DNA of 64,000 bases from Paenibacillus agricola (GTDB lineage Bacteria; Bacillota; Bacilli; Paenibacillales; NBRC-103111), in NCBI RefSeq assembly GCF_011440305.1, contig NZ_JAAOIW010000001.1:868001-932000 (forward strand), read 5' to 3'. Below the pieces are notes generated by a model. That model did no database searches. It was not told where the DNA came from and worked only from the letters and a program-made list of their open reading frames with translations. Made by a program: the position numbers and the translations under genes. Shown here in pieces: positions 16,740 through 24,922 of this stretch; positions within the stretch are counted from its first letter, which is position 1, and each line of letters begins with the position of its first letter.

Positions 16740-17585
16740 CTAGACCACTCGTTTTATTGGTTTGGTGTTTTGCAGGTCAACCAACAGCGCCGCAAGCTCA
16801 TCAAGTGTAGACAATCGCACATCCCACTGTTGTGGCTCTGAAGAAGGATAGGGGGACACCCAGACCGTACGGCCACCAAGCTTACGTACCGGATACAAAT
16901 CATTCCAAGCATGGTCGCCAATCGAGAGGATTTGCTCAGGACGTAGTCCCTCATTTGCCAGCAATGCGCTCATATAATGTTCCATGCCAACTGGTTTCTC
17001 TGCCCCGTATACGATATCGTCAAACAGCTCCATACAAGCAAGCGCCGTGATAAATTCACGCCCTGAAGGTTCAGGCGAATTCGTAAGCAATATCCTCTTG
17101 CGCAATCTGTTTAAATTCCCAATGGCCTCGTACAAACCATGATGGCGCTCAAAGCTTGAAGCGCCTTGGAGCATTTCCTTACGTACCTGCTGGAAGGCTT
17201 GCTGGCGCTGCTCCGCCTTTACACCATACTTGGCAGCAAAAATGCCGCAAAGGCTCCAAGCATCCCCCGCATAAATAGAGGCGATTTCTACCGGTTGAGA
17301 ATGAGGTGAAACTACCTTTTCCTCCCCTAACCAATCCCTGTACACCGAAGCCGGATCTGTCCCCCGTGTCCAGGTATCCGAGCCCGGATGGTACCAATCA
17401 CCAATACCGCTCGTGTGCCTGCCCTCTAATAAAGCGTCCATATCTGCCAAAAATTCATTCAATCTCCCACCATGCTCACCCTGTCCGAATAACAGCTCCA
17501 AATAACGTTTGTAAAACGTCTTATCCTGGTACAACGTCCCATCCAAATCAAACAGGACGACTTCAATATCCTCCATCCAATCCAT
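16740..17585 (-). CDS. HAD-superfamily hydrolase (phosphatase-like)
   Basis: 281 residues. Motif I DLDGT (Asp13 nucleophile, Asp15), motif II LLTNSPE, a Lys in GAEKPVG, and motif IV SIGDHAWNDLYP with acidic residues are all present, so the enzyme should be active. A large helical cap lies between motifs I and II. The family hydrolyses phosphate monoesters or epimerises phospho-sugars. The start at 17585 (ATG 7 nt after GGAGG) is preferred to 17591, which abuts the ribosome binding site. Tightly placed between the permease (18 nt) and the metallo-hydrolase (12 nt) genes, it probably dephosphorylates the imported or released substrate. Confidence 0.87.
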   Translation of the reverse strand: MDWMEDIEVVLFDLDGTLYQDKTFYKRYLELLFGQGEHGGRLNEFLADMDALLEGRHTSGIGDWYHPGSDTWTRGTDPASVYRDWLGEEKVVSPHSQPVEIASIYAGDAWSLCGIFAAKYGVKAEQRQQAFQQVRKEMLQGASSFERHHGLYEAIGNLNRLRKRILLTNSPEPSGREFITALACMELFDDIVYGAEKPVGMEHYMSALLANEGLRPEQILSIGDHAWNDLYPVRKLGGRTVWVSPYPSSEPQQWDVRLSTLDELAALLVDLQNTKPIKRVV

Positions 17586-17603
17586 GCCCATTCCTCCCTT
17601 ATC

Positions 17604-18497
17604 TTAGCCTTTCAGCCCTGTTGCCGTGATGCCTTGATGAAACCAGCGCTGCGCGAACAAATACAGCAAAACAATCGGCGCTATTGTAAAAGTAGCAGCG
17701 GCCATTAAGAGATGATAATTAGGCCCTTCCTCGCTGACAAAATAGAGCAGCCCTACCTGTAGTGGTCTCAACGATTCGCTGGATGTAATCAGCAGCGGCC
17801 AAAGCACGCCATTCCACTTGCCGATAAAGGCAAGCAGCGCCGTTGTGATCAGCGCAGGAAGCACAAGCGGCAATAATACTGTCCACAGGTAGCGGCCATT
17901 GGACATCCCATCTACCTGCGCCGCCTCCCAATATTCCTTCTGCACGGACAGAAAGGCTTGCCGCAGTAAAAAGATCGTAAAGGCCTCAGCCAAAAAAGGC
18001 AGCATCATGCCCATATAGCTATCATAAAAGCCTTGTCCGCCAGCCCCCGCCCAATCATTGCCACCAGCAAAGGGAATATGCCGCAGCGTTACAAAGTTAG
18101 GAACCAATGTAACATCGTAAGGAATCAGCATCGTAATGACCACCAGCATAAAAATAAGATTACGACCACGAAAGGTAAAGTGGGTAATGGCAAAAGCGAT
18201 CGGCACACAAACGAGCAGCTGCAGCAAGGTACCGATCCCTGCGATAATGAGTGTATTGATAAAATATTGCTTGAATGTCGATTCCGGCTTTAACCAGGCA
18301 TCCACATAGTTTTTAAAATTCCATACCTCTGGCAGCAGGGTTGGCGGTAATCGATTAATTTCCTCTCCCGTCTTGAGTGAGGTTAGCAGCATCCAAATAA
18401 ACGGGAATACTACACAGCATGCCAGCACCACCACACCTGCCAGCACGATCATCCAGATGATCCGGGAAGAACGCCGTGCCCCAACCATTCCTTGCAT
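17604..18497 (-). CDS. Carbohydrate ABC transporter permease, MalG/UgpE type
   Basis: 297 residues with six hydrophobic segments, starting with IIWMIVLAGVVVLACCVVFPFIWMLLTSLK after a short hydrophilic N-terminus. The EAA loop (EAAQVDGMSNGRYLWTVLLPL) lies near residues 190-210, and the C-terminus WFHQGITATGLKG is diagnostic of the MalG branch. ATG at 18497 follows GGAGGG by 7-8 nt. It forms the transmembrane pore with the permease encoded 54 nt upstream. No ATPase gene is in this operon. Confidence 0.92.
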   Translation of the reverse strand: MQGMVGARRSSRIIWMIVLAGVVVLACCVVFPFIWMLLTSLKTGEEINRLPPTLLPEVWNFKNYVDAWLKPESTFKQYFINTLIIAGIGTLLQLLVCVPIAFAITHFTFRGRNLIFMLVVITMLIPYDVTLVPNFVTLRHIPFAGGNDWAGAGGQGFYDSYMGMMLPFLAEAFTIFLLRQAFLSVQKEYWEAAQVDGMSNGRYLWTVLLPLVLPALITTALLAFIGKWNGVLWPLLITSSESLRPLQVGLLYFVSEEGPNYHLLMAAATFTIAPIVLLYLFAQRWFHQGITATGLKG

Positions 18498-18551
18498 TTT
18501 TCATCCCTCCTAAAAGTTTTCGTAGAAAACTTGCTTCGTTAGCATCGCCCT

Positions 18552-19634
18552 TTAATGCATATAATGAACCTTCTTTTCCCCAAAACGCAGCTGCATCCAA
18601 GTCAAGCCTAGCAAAAGTAGGAACAATACCATCGACACAGAAGAAGCATAACCAATCTGGCCGTACACATAGAAGCTGCGGAAAATATAGAGCGGTAACG
18701 ACATCGTGGAGCCAAGAGGTCCCCCCTCGCCACCTGAAAATACATAAAAAGCATTAAAGGATTCGAAAGCTCCAATTACGGAGACGATTAAGAGCAGAAA
18801 CCAAGTAGGTGATAGCAATGGCAACGTAATATGGCGGATCACATTCCAGGTACGAGCTCCATCGATACGTGCTGCTTCGGTCAGGTCATGCGGAATTTGG
18901 GTCATCCCGGACAAAAAGACGATGATCTGGAAGCCCAGGCTGCTCCATATGGAGAACAAAATAATGACAGCAAGCGCCCAGGTTGGACCCGCGAAAGCAG
19001 TCGGGATCCCAGCCGGCCACTGTCCTCCCATATTAACGATCAGCTTAAGCAAAATGGGGTCAGGGTCTGTTAACCATTGCTGTGCTTTACCGCCGGCAGA
19101 TTGAATCGCTGCATTGGCAAGCCCCACATTCGGATGAAAAATCCATTTAAACACAATCGCTGCCGCTACATGGGATGTAATGTAGGGCAGGAAAAAAAGG
19201 ATGCGCAGCAGTGTTTTCCCTCTTGTTAGATGAAAAAGCACATACGCTATAAAAAACGATAACAGCAAAGTCAGCGGAATCGTGCCGATCGCGTAAAAGA
19301 TCGTAACCATAAAGGCCTGCCCGATGTCTCCAAGCTGTAAGCCCATGGAAGGGTCACGTACAACAAGCTCCTCAGTGAAAATTCGGATGTAATTATCCAA
19401 GCCAATAAACCGCTCCGGGACATAGCCCCATTTCCATAAACTGATCCACATTCCAAATACAAGCGGCCAATAGCGGAATAATAGCAGTAATGCTAATGCA
19501 GGTAGGGCATATAATACCCCTGTCCAGGCTTCTCTTCGTTTACGGTTTGAACGCGATTTAATTTGCTTGCGTTCTTGGACTTGGACTCTTTGTACGGGTT
19601 TGTTGCCCACAGCTATAGCTTCCTTAGATAGCAT
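18552..19634 (-). CDS. Sugar ABC transporter permease, MalF/UgpA type
   Basis: 360 residues. A basic N-terminal tail of about 40 residues (rich in Lys/Arg) precedes the first helix (ALPALALLLLFRYWPLVFGMW). The EAA loop reads EAARIDGARTWNVIRHITLPLL, near residue 255. It is longer than the usual 290-300 residues because of the tail and an extra periplasmic loop with an AGGKAQQWL segment. ATG at 19634 follows AAAGGAG. First gene of the operon; its leader holds several SD-like purine repeats (19659-19701) and a directly repeated element at 19824-19855. Confidence 0.92.
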   Translation of the reverse strand: MLSKEAIAVGNKPVQRVQVQERKQIKSRSNRKRREAWTGVLYALPALALLLLFRYWPLVFGMWISLWKWGYVPERFIGLDNYIRIFTEELVVRDPSMGLQLGDIGQAFMVTIFYAIGTIPLTLLLSFFIAYVLFHLTRGKTLLRILFFLPYITSHVAAAIVFKWIFHPNVGLANAAIQSAGGKAQQWLTDPDPILLKLIVNMGGQWPAGIPTAFAGPTWALAVIILFSIWSSLGFQIIVFLSGMTQIPHDLTEAARIDGARTWNVIRHITLPLLSPTWFLLLIVSVIGAFESFNAFYVFSGGEGGPLGSTMSLPLYIFRSFYVYGQIGYASSVSMVLFLLLLGLTWMQLRFGEKKVHYMH

Positions 19635-19862
19635 TTGGTTTTTCTCCTTTCACTTCTGCTTCCTTTAGCCTACTTTATACTTCCTTTATGCTTCCTTTAC
19701 GCTTTCTGGTGTGGCTTACCTAATTGATTCTAACTTCGTAGTGTTATGCAAGGATTAGAGGCAAGTAAAGAAATTGTTGTAGTTATGCCCGTTGTTTACA
19801 GAATACAGCCATAAAATCAGCTAAAACGGTCAACACAGCGACACAAACGGTCAACTCGGGAC
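19635..19862. other. Non-coding leader of the MalF-type operon
   Basis: No gene is supported here. The stretch holds quasi-repeats CTTCCTTTANG at 19659-19669, 19680-19690 and 19691-19701, which read AAAGGAAG on the transcribed strand and so resemble extra ribosome binding sites. Farther upstream are the direct repeats AAACGGTCAAC at 19824-19834 and 19845-19855. I could not identify a clear -35/-10 pair. Confidence 0.6.
19824..19855. promoter_or_regulatory. Direct repeat AAACGGTCAAC x2, candidate DeoR operator
   Basis: The 11-mer occurs at 19824-19834 and 19845-19855, exactly 21 bp (two helical turns) apart, upstream of the operon whose last gene is a DeoR-type repressor. Similar text occurs at 12972-12982 (AAAACGGTTAC) and, on the other strand, at 15251-15266. 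Assignment to the repressor is inference. Confidence 0.4.
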
Positions 19863-19863
19863 A

Positions 19864-19919
19864 ACAAAAAAGCTGTGCTAAGCCAGTTACCCTTTAAGGG
19901 CACCGCTTCTCACAGCTTC
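19864..19919 (-). terminator. Rho-independent terminator after the 112-aa gene
   Basis: On the minus strand AAGCTGTGAGAAGC pairs with GCTTAGCACAGCTT and is followed by TTTTTTG. It lies downstream of the gene at 19983-20321, and its T-run fits that direction. Confidence 0.8.
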
Positions 19920-19982
19920 TATTATCCTTACACAATTGGGTAAAAGCCTACAGAATCCACAAGAGCAACAGGAAGTGACGGT

Positions 19983-20321
19983 TCAATAAATTTTCGAGAA
20001 CGACTTGGTGTACAGTTTTCTTATGCATTCGAATGTAAGCCAGGCTGCAGCATCATGACTCATTTTGATTTGCAGCTCTTTGGCTTGATCCACCTCTTGG
20101 AAATGGACATCAAGCGTATCCCTTAGACCGCTATGAAGGTCCTTGATATTATTCAAATAAGGATAATAATCGATTAGAAACTCATCCGCTTTCTCGCGGC
20201 TGTTGCTAATAACGGATATCGCTTCATTATCCGTTATTCGGTAGGTCTCCTTTAGTAAATCCTTCACGCCTTCCAGTACATCCGTATATTCCTCATCGGT
20301 AACAAATTCAGAAAAGCTCAT
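19983..20321 (-). CDS. Hypothetical protein, 112 residues
   Basis: I do not recognise this protein. It is acidic at the N-terminus and predicted mostly helical, with no signal peptide or membrane segment. It contains one Cys (FECIRKLY) and a His-Asp pair (MSHDAAAWLTF). ATG at 20321 is 7 nt after GGAGG (the GTG at 20324 is too close), so the ribosome binding site supports a real gene. It stands alone, divergent from the AraC gene at 20460, and is followed by a good terminator at 19864-19919. Confidence 0.75.
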   Translation of the reverse strand: MSFSEFVTDEEYTDVLEGVKDLLKETYRITDNEAISVISNSREKADEFLIDYYPYLNNIKDLHSGLRDTLDVHFQEVDQAKELQIKMSHDAAAWLTFECIRKLYTKSFSKIY

Positions 20322-20415
20322 CACATTTCCTCCTCAACTATCGATTGGTTAAGGCTATCTTACCAAATTTCCTTTATGCAAAGTTATATTTTTCTGTGGT
20401 AAAATAGCACTGCGT

Positions 20416-20424
20416 TGTTATAAT
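20416..20424 (+). promoter_or_regulatory. Extended -10 promoter element for the AraC gene at 20460
   Basis: TGTTATAAT (20416-20424) is a perfect extended -10 box with no convincing -35, 36 nt upstream of the start codon. Confidence 0.55.
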
Positions 20425-20459
20425 TGAATAAAGCTCCATTCGTAGAAGAGGTGGATGTA

Positions 20460-21323
20460 ATGGTATTTTCAGATGATATTTTAAAAAACCGCCATCTGCT
20501 TTTTCGATACCGCGATTTTTCAACGGGTAACTACCCCGGCTTTTATCATTATCATCGTGGGATCGAGCTATTATTCGTGCATCGTGGCCAAGGGCATATC
20601 GTTCTCAACCGCAAGCTCCACCCTCTAGAAGCTGGCCACCTTGTATTTATCCAGCCGTTCCAGCTTCACCGCCTGCATTTTGAAGTGAGCGACCAAAGCC
20701 CTTATGAGCGTACGATCCTCAACTTTGAGCCTACTTCCATCCTTCCTTTTTTGCGGTCATTTCCGATCGCTCTAAGGTTTTTTGAGCATATGTGGAAGGA
20801 TGAGCTTATTAACCAGGTGTTTCGGATGGGCACAGACATGACCTATATCTCAACCTTACTTGAACGCTTCGATGATATGAAGCAAGAGCAGGATGGAGCC
20901 GATTACCAGGAAGCCACCGCCATGATGATTATTCATCTATTCCATTATTTGCAATCCCAGAAGGAAGTTGTCGAGTTCCAAGGGGTACCCCGTACAGAGC
21001 GGCATGCCGAAAAAATTATGCAGTGGGTCGAGGAGCAATACACGAATCCATTCGAATTGGACGAGTTAGCGAAGGAGCTACATCTCTCGAAGCATCATGT
21101 CTCCCATTTATTCCGCACGGAAACGGGAAGCAGCATCACCGAATATGTGATCGCCAGAAGAATACGCCAAGCCTGTTGGCTACTCAAAACCGAATCGACG
21201 CCCGTTGAGCTGATTGGCTCGCAGGTCGGTATTCCCCATTTCTCTTATTTTTGCCGTTTATTCAAAAAGGTTACAGGTGTCACTCCAAAGCAATTTCGCA
21301 ATAGCTACCGCTCTAGCATCTAA
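20460..21323 (+). CDS. AraC-family regulator with cupin sensor domain
   Basis: 287 residues. The N-terminal cupin-like arm has the conserved HYHRGIELLFVHRGQG and GHLVFIQPFQLHRL text near residues 25-75; the C-terminal double HTH includes LDELAKELHLSKHHVSHLFRTETG. This is the arabinose-type layout in which a small sugar binds the cupin. ATG at 20460 follows AGAGGTGG by 6 nt; an upstream TTG at 20424 overlaps the -10 box and is rejected. No adjacent transport genes on its strand, so its target is not evident. Confidence 0.88.
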   Translation: MVFSDDILKNRHLLFRYRDFSTGNYPGFYHYHRGIELLFVHRGQGHIVLNRKLHPLEAGHLVFIQPFQLHRLHFEVSDQSPYERTILNFEPTSILPFLRSFPIALRFFEHMWKDELINQVFRMGTDMTYISTLLERFDDMKQEQDGADYQEATAMMIIHLFHYLQSQKEVVEFQGVPRTERHAEKIMQWVEEQYTNPFELDELAKELHLSKHHVSHLFRTETGSSITEYVIARRIRQACWLLKTESTPVELIGSQVGIPHFSYFCRLFKKVTGVTPKQFRNSYRSSI

Positions 21324-21354
21324 GCAAATAAGCCAAATAAGCTATGCAAAAAAA

Positions 21355-21391
21355 AGTCTCCGGCTCCACTATTAAAATGGAACAGGAGACT
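21355..21391. terminator. Bidirectional terminator between convergent genes
   Basis: AGTCTCC (21355-21361) pairs with GGAGACT (21385-21391), with extra CTCCA/TGGA pairing inside. It is flanked by an A-run on the left and ATTTTCTTTT on the right, so it can terminate the AraC gene (plus) and the nitrilase gene (minus). Confidence 0.8.
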
Positions 21392-21399
21392 ATTTTCTT

Positions 21400-22347
21400 T
21401 TAGTTAAAGCGAACAATAGACTGCTTTTCTTCATTAACATTTAGTTGAAAAATATCCGGTCGGCTATAATGCCCTACGGCATCGAAATCATAACGGCTTT
21501 GCACAACAAGCGACATATCGAGATCAGCAAGGATCAGCCCCTCCTGCCCGTATAAAGGCATGGCTACATATTCACCCAAAGGCCCAACAACCGCGCTTCC
21601 ACCGCGGCTTAATACATCGGGCTCATCCTTAATTTCATCATAACATGCCAAGTCCGCCGGATACGTATCCTTGGTCACATATTGGTTGCTCGAAACAACG
21701 AAGCAGCGCCCTTCGCAGGCAATATGCTGGATGGTTGATTGCCAAGTATCCCGCGCATCCGCTGTAGGCGTAATTAAAATATCGATACCTTTGGCATACA
21801 TCGCGGCACGAGCCAGCGGCATATAATTTTCCCAGCAAATTAATCCGCCTATCCGCCCAAACGGCGTATCAATCACCGTTAACGTGCTGCCATCGCCTTG
21901 TCCCCACAATAGCCGCTCCGCACCTGTTGGCACCAGCTTCCGGTGCTTTCCCAACAATTGCCCATCCGGGCCGATATATACGATGGAGTTATATAAGGTG
22001 GACTTGCTAAATTCACGATCTCTTTCGACAACCCCTATTACCAAATAAGCATTGGCTTCCTTGGCAATTTCACCCAGAATGAACGTATCCTCTCCGGGAA
22101 TATCGATGGAATTCTCCCAATACCGCTCCCAATCCTTGCGGCCATCCTGATTCCTGCTCCCAATTTTCGTGCCAAGCGTAAACCCCCGTGGATACCCCGG
22201 AATAAAAACCTCGGGAAATACAATCAGGTTAGCGCCTTGCTTCGCTGCTTTCTGGGTCCAGCTTGCAATTTGAGCCAAAGCTGAGGCCTTGCTGTAAAGC
22301 TCAGGAGCCGATTGTACGATAGCTACGCGGACATTACGTTTTGTCAT
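21400..22347 (-). CDS. Nitrilase (carbon-nitrogen hydrolase family)
   Basis: 315 residues. The catalytic triad is in place: Glu46 (VFPEVFIPGYPRG), Lys137 (KHRKLVPTGAERLLWG) and Cys171 (GGLICWENYMP). The FIPGYPRG and ERLLWGQGDGS segments mark the true nitrilase branch rather than amidases, so it should convert a nitrile to the carboxylic acid and ammonia in the cytoplasm. ATG at 22347 follows GGAGGG. It starts 22 nt after the HemD-like gene on the same strand, so the two are probably cotranscribed. Natural nitrile substrate unknown. Confidence 0.92.
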   Translation of the reverse strand: MTKRNVRVAIVQSAPELYSKASALAQIASWTQKAAKQGANLIVFPEVFIPGYPRGFTLGTKIGSRNQDGRKDWERYWENSIDIPGEDTFILGEIAKEANAYLVIGVVERDREFSKSTLYNSIVYIGPDGQLLGKHRKLVPTGAERLLWGQGDGSTLTVIDTPFGRIGGLICWENYMPLARAAMYAKGIDILITPTADARDTWQSTIQHIACEGRCFVVSSNQYVTKDTYPADLACYDEIKDEPDVLSRGGSAVVGPLGEYVAMPLYGQEGLILADLDMSLVVQSRYDFDAVGHYSRPDIFQLNVNEEKQSIVRFN

Positions 22348-22369
22348 GCTTATCCCTCCAGATATTGAC

Positions 22370-23209
22370 CTATTCAGCCTTGTTCAGTTTGTCTTTATAG
22401 CTGTTATAGTGGTTGACCAGCCCAATAATCATCGCACCCATCCGCTCACTTTCGGGAGCAATCACGAGATTAATGCCCTCTTCCCGCAAGGCCTCGGCTG
22501 TCACTTTGCCGACGGCAACCGCCCGAACCTGCCCGCCAAATGCAGCTTTAATCGCGTTCTCCCTATTATTTGCTCTCGCATAGTGAAACAAATATCGCAC
22601 TTGCACGGCAGTTGTGAAACAAACGGCATCCACCTGGCCTGCGGTAAGCTCATTACACAATAACTCTAACGTTGCCGGATCCGGTGCAATATGCTTGTAC
22701 AGCAGCAATGGAGTAACATGGGCTCCCCGCTCCTCAAGGAATTGAACAAGCGTCGGCTGCGGCTCGCCATGCAGCTGTACAGCCACCCGTTGATCCTTGA
22801 ATTGATAAGGGCTTAAAGCCCGGATCAAGCCTTCCGTTGTTCCATCCTCGTCAACAACATCTGGCTTCATTCCAAGATTTTTCAGCTTTGAATAGGTTTT
22901 ATAGCCGCGGGACGCGATCAGGCAGGTTTTCATTTGCTGGAGTAAAGCACCATCGATACCCAGCTTCGAAGCCGCGTGTATGAGTGCTTCCGTCCCCGTA
23001 CCTGTTGTACAAATAAACCAGTCCAGCTTGTTGCCCACACAGTATTTCAAATCCTGTTCGACCGCTGGTTCATCCACGTAGACCAGTCCCTGCAAGGAAC
23101 GAATGATTGGGATTCCACCTTGCTTTTCGATCAACAGGCTCATTTCATCGGTTTTTCTGGAACCAGCAATAACGATTTTCCGACCAAATAGTTTACCTTT
23201 ACCGGACAA
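22370..23209 (-). CDS. Uroporphyrinogen-III synthase-like protein
   Basis: 279 residues with the HemD two-lobe pattern: GRKIVIAGSRKTDEM at the start, DWFICTTGTGTEAL, then CFTTAVQVRYLF and VAVGKVTAEALREEGI in the second lobe. The true enzyme cyclises hydroxymethylbilane. It is not next to other haem genes here, so it may be a second copy or a paralogue with another role. Start is TTG at 23209, 8 nt after GGAGGT. It heads a two-gene unit with the nitrilase. Confidence 0.8.
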   Translation of the reverse strand: MSGKGKLFGRKIVIAGSRKTDEMSLLIEKQGGIPIIRSLQGLVYVDEPAVEQDLKYCVGNKLDWFICTTGTGTEALIHAASKLGIDGALLQQMKTCLIASRGYKTYSKLKNLGMKPDVVDEDGTTEGLIRALSPYQFKDQRVAVQLHGEPQPTLVQFLEERGAHVTPLLLYKHIAPDPATLELLCNELTAGQVDAVCFTTAVQVRYLFHYARANNRENAIKAAFGGQVRAVAVGKVTAEALREEGINLVIAPESERMGAMIIGLVNHYNSYKDKLNKAE

Positions 23210-23314
23210 GCTATCTAACCTCCATCCCCTTCTTGAATACTCTTATCGTAGCGATATGCCGATGGTTTGTAACCATCCACTGCCAAACCATTTTCCCCCT
23301 CCAAATGCAAAAAA

Positions 23315-23349
23315 AAAGACCAATAGCAGCTTGGATCTGCCTGGTCTTT
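23315..23349 (-). terminator. Terminator after the semialdehyde dehydrogenase gene
   Basis: AAAGACCA (23342-23349 on the minus strand) pairs with TGGTCTTT (23315-23322) and is followed by a T-run of nine on the minus strand, 30 nt after the stop codon at 23378. Confidence 0.85.
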
Positions 23350-23377
23350 TGTTGCTGTGTGCAGCAAATAAGGCGAA

Positions 23378-24841
23378 TTAGTAACGCGCCGTTACCATTT
23401 TTTTTCGTGTGTAAAACTCGACGCCATCTGAGCCATTGGCATGCAAATCGCCATAAAATGATTTTTTGTAACCGGAGAAAGGAAAAAATGCCATCGGTGC
23501 TGGAACACCAACATTAACACCAAGCATCCCCGCATCAATATCCTCCCTAAATTGCCGGATCGCCTTTGCACTATCGGTAAACAGGCAAGCTCCATTAGCA
23601 AATTCAGACTGGTTAGCGACCTCAATCGCTTCAGTTAAATCTTTAACTCTAACAATCGATAAAAGTGGCGCAAATACCTCATCCTGCCAAATCGCCATCT
23701 CCGTGCTCACATGGTCAAACAAAGTGGGGCCAATAAAATAACCGGCCTCTGTCATGCAAGGATCATTCCGGCCATCACGAACGACTACTGCACCCTGCTC
23801 GATGCCTTTGTTAATATAGGCTTCGGTGCGTGTTTTGTTCTCTGCCCGTATAACCGGGCCTAGGAATACATTCTCGTCCATGCCGTTGCCGATTTTGATG
23901 GCATCAGCCGCCGCTTTTAGCCGCTCAACAAGCAGATCCGCGACTTCACCAACAGCGACTACAACTGCGCAAGCCATGCAACGCTCGCCAGCCGATCCGA
24001 AGGCAGCACCCATGATATTGCTCACCGTTAAGTCCATGTCGGCATCCGGCATCACGATGGAATGGTTTTTCGCTCCTGCAAGCGCTTGGACGCGTTTGCC
24101 ATGCTTCGCCGCTGTGGTATATATATATTCCGCTACCGGCTGGGAGCCAACAAACGAAATCGCTTTAACCAGTGGATGCTCCAATAATCCATTCACGACA
24201 TCACGCGCGCCATGTACAATGTTCAGCACCCCTGCTGGAAGTCCGGCTTCGCTGAATAGCTCGACCAAACGATTTGCAAGCAGCGGCGTTCGCTCCGAAG
24301 GCTTCAAGACAAAGGTGTTGCCGCAAGCAATCGCCAGCGGGAACATCCAGCAAGGCACCATCATCGGAAAATTAAACGGCGTAATACCGCCCACCACCCC
24401 TATCGGGTAACGGTACATGCCGGATTCGATTCCGGTAGCAATATCGGGAAGCTGTCTGCCCATCATTAAGGTAGGCGCACCAGCCGCGAATTCCACACAT
24501 TCGATTCCACGCTGCACTTCGCCATACGCTTCACTGTAGCTTTTTCCATTTTCCTGGGTAATCAGCGTGGCCAGCTCTTCCCAATGCTCGACCAGCAGCT
24601 GCTGGTATTTGAACAAAACCCTTGCTCTGCGCGGCACCGCTGTTTTGCTCCATAGCTGAAAAGCTGCTTGGGCGTTAATTACCGCATCGTCAACGTCTTC
24701 CTTATTGGAAAGGGGAACGTAGGCCATTGCCTCACCAGTAGCCGGGTTAGGCACGACCTCTGTAGCCGTTGAGCGGGCATTTACCCAGTTGCCTCCGATA
24801 TAATTTTGCAGAGTTGGCACTTCCAGTTTCCTTGTAGTCAT
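23378..24841 (-). CDS. mmsA: CoA-acylating (methyl)malonate-semialdehyde dehydrogenase
   Basis: 487 residues, MmsA/IolA family. Catalytic Cys288 sits in GSAGERCMA. The usual ALDH general-base segment ELGGK is replaced by ALAGAKNH (255-260), a mark of the CoA-dependent branch. The C-terminal [19 protein letters not shown] is nearly invariant in MmsA. It converts malonate or methylmalonate semialdehyde to acetyl- or propionyl-CoA with NAD+ and CoA. Start ATG at 24841 follows GAGGAGA. It lies 81 nt downstream of the iron alcohol dehydrogenase gene, separated by a 13-bp tandem repeat, probably in one transcript controlled by the LacI protein at 26195. Confidence 0.95.
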   Translation of the reverse strand: MTTRKLEVPTLQNYIGGNWVNARSTATEVVPNPATGEAMAYVPLSNKEDVDDAVINAQAAFQLWSKTAVPRRARVLFKYQQLLVEHWEELATLITQENGKSYSEAYGEVQRGIECVEFAAGAPTLMMGRQLPDIATGIESGMYRYPIGVVGGITPFNFPMMVPCWMFPLAIACGNTFVLKPSERTPLLANRLVELFSEAGLPAGVLNIVHGARDVVNGLLEHPLVKAISFVGSQPVAEYIYTTAAKHGKRVQALAGAKNHSIVMPDADMDLTVSNIMGAAFGSAGERCMACAVVVAVGEVADLLVERLKAAADAIKIGNGMDENVFLGPVIRAENKTRTEAYINKGIEQGAVVVRDGRNDPCMTEAGYFIGPTLFDHVSTEMAIWQDEVFAPLLSIVRVKDLTEAIEVANQSEFANGACLFTDSAKAIRQFREDIDAGMLGVNVGVPAPMAFFPFSGYKKSFYGDLHANGSDGVEFYTRKKMVTARY

Positions 24842-24857
24842 GATTTAGTCTCCTCTT

Positions 24858-24903
24858 GGTTTATATAGTAGGTTTATATAGTAGGTTTATATAGTAGGTT
24901 TAT
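24858..24903. repeat. 13-bp tandem repeat, 3.5 copies
   Basis: GGTTTATATAGTA is repeated at 24858, 24871 and 24884, with a partial copy from 24897, between the alcohol dehydrogenase and mmsA genes, ending just upstream of the mmsA ribosome binding site. Confidence 0.9.
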
Positions 24904-24922
24904 GAAAGTTGTTGTTTATCTC

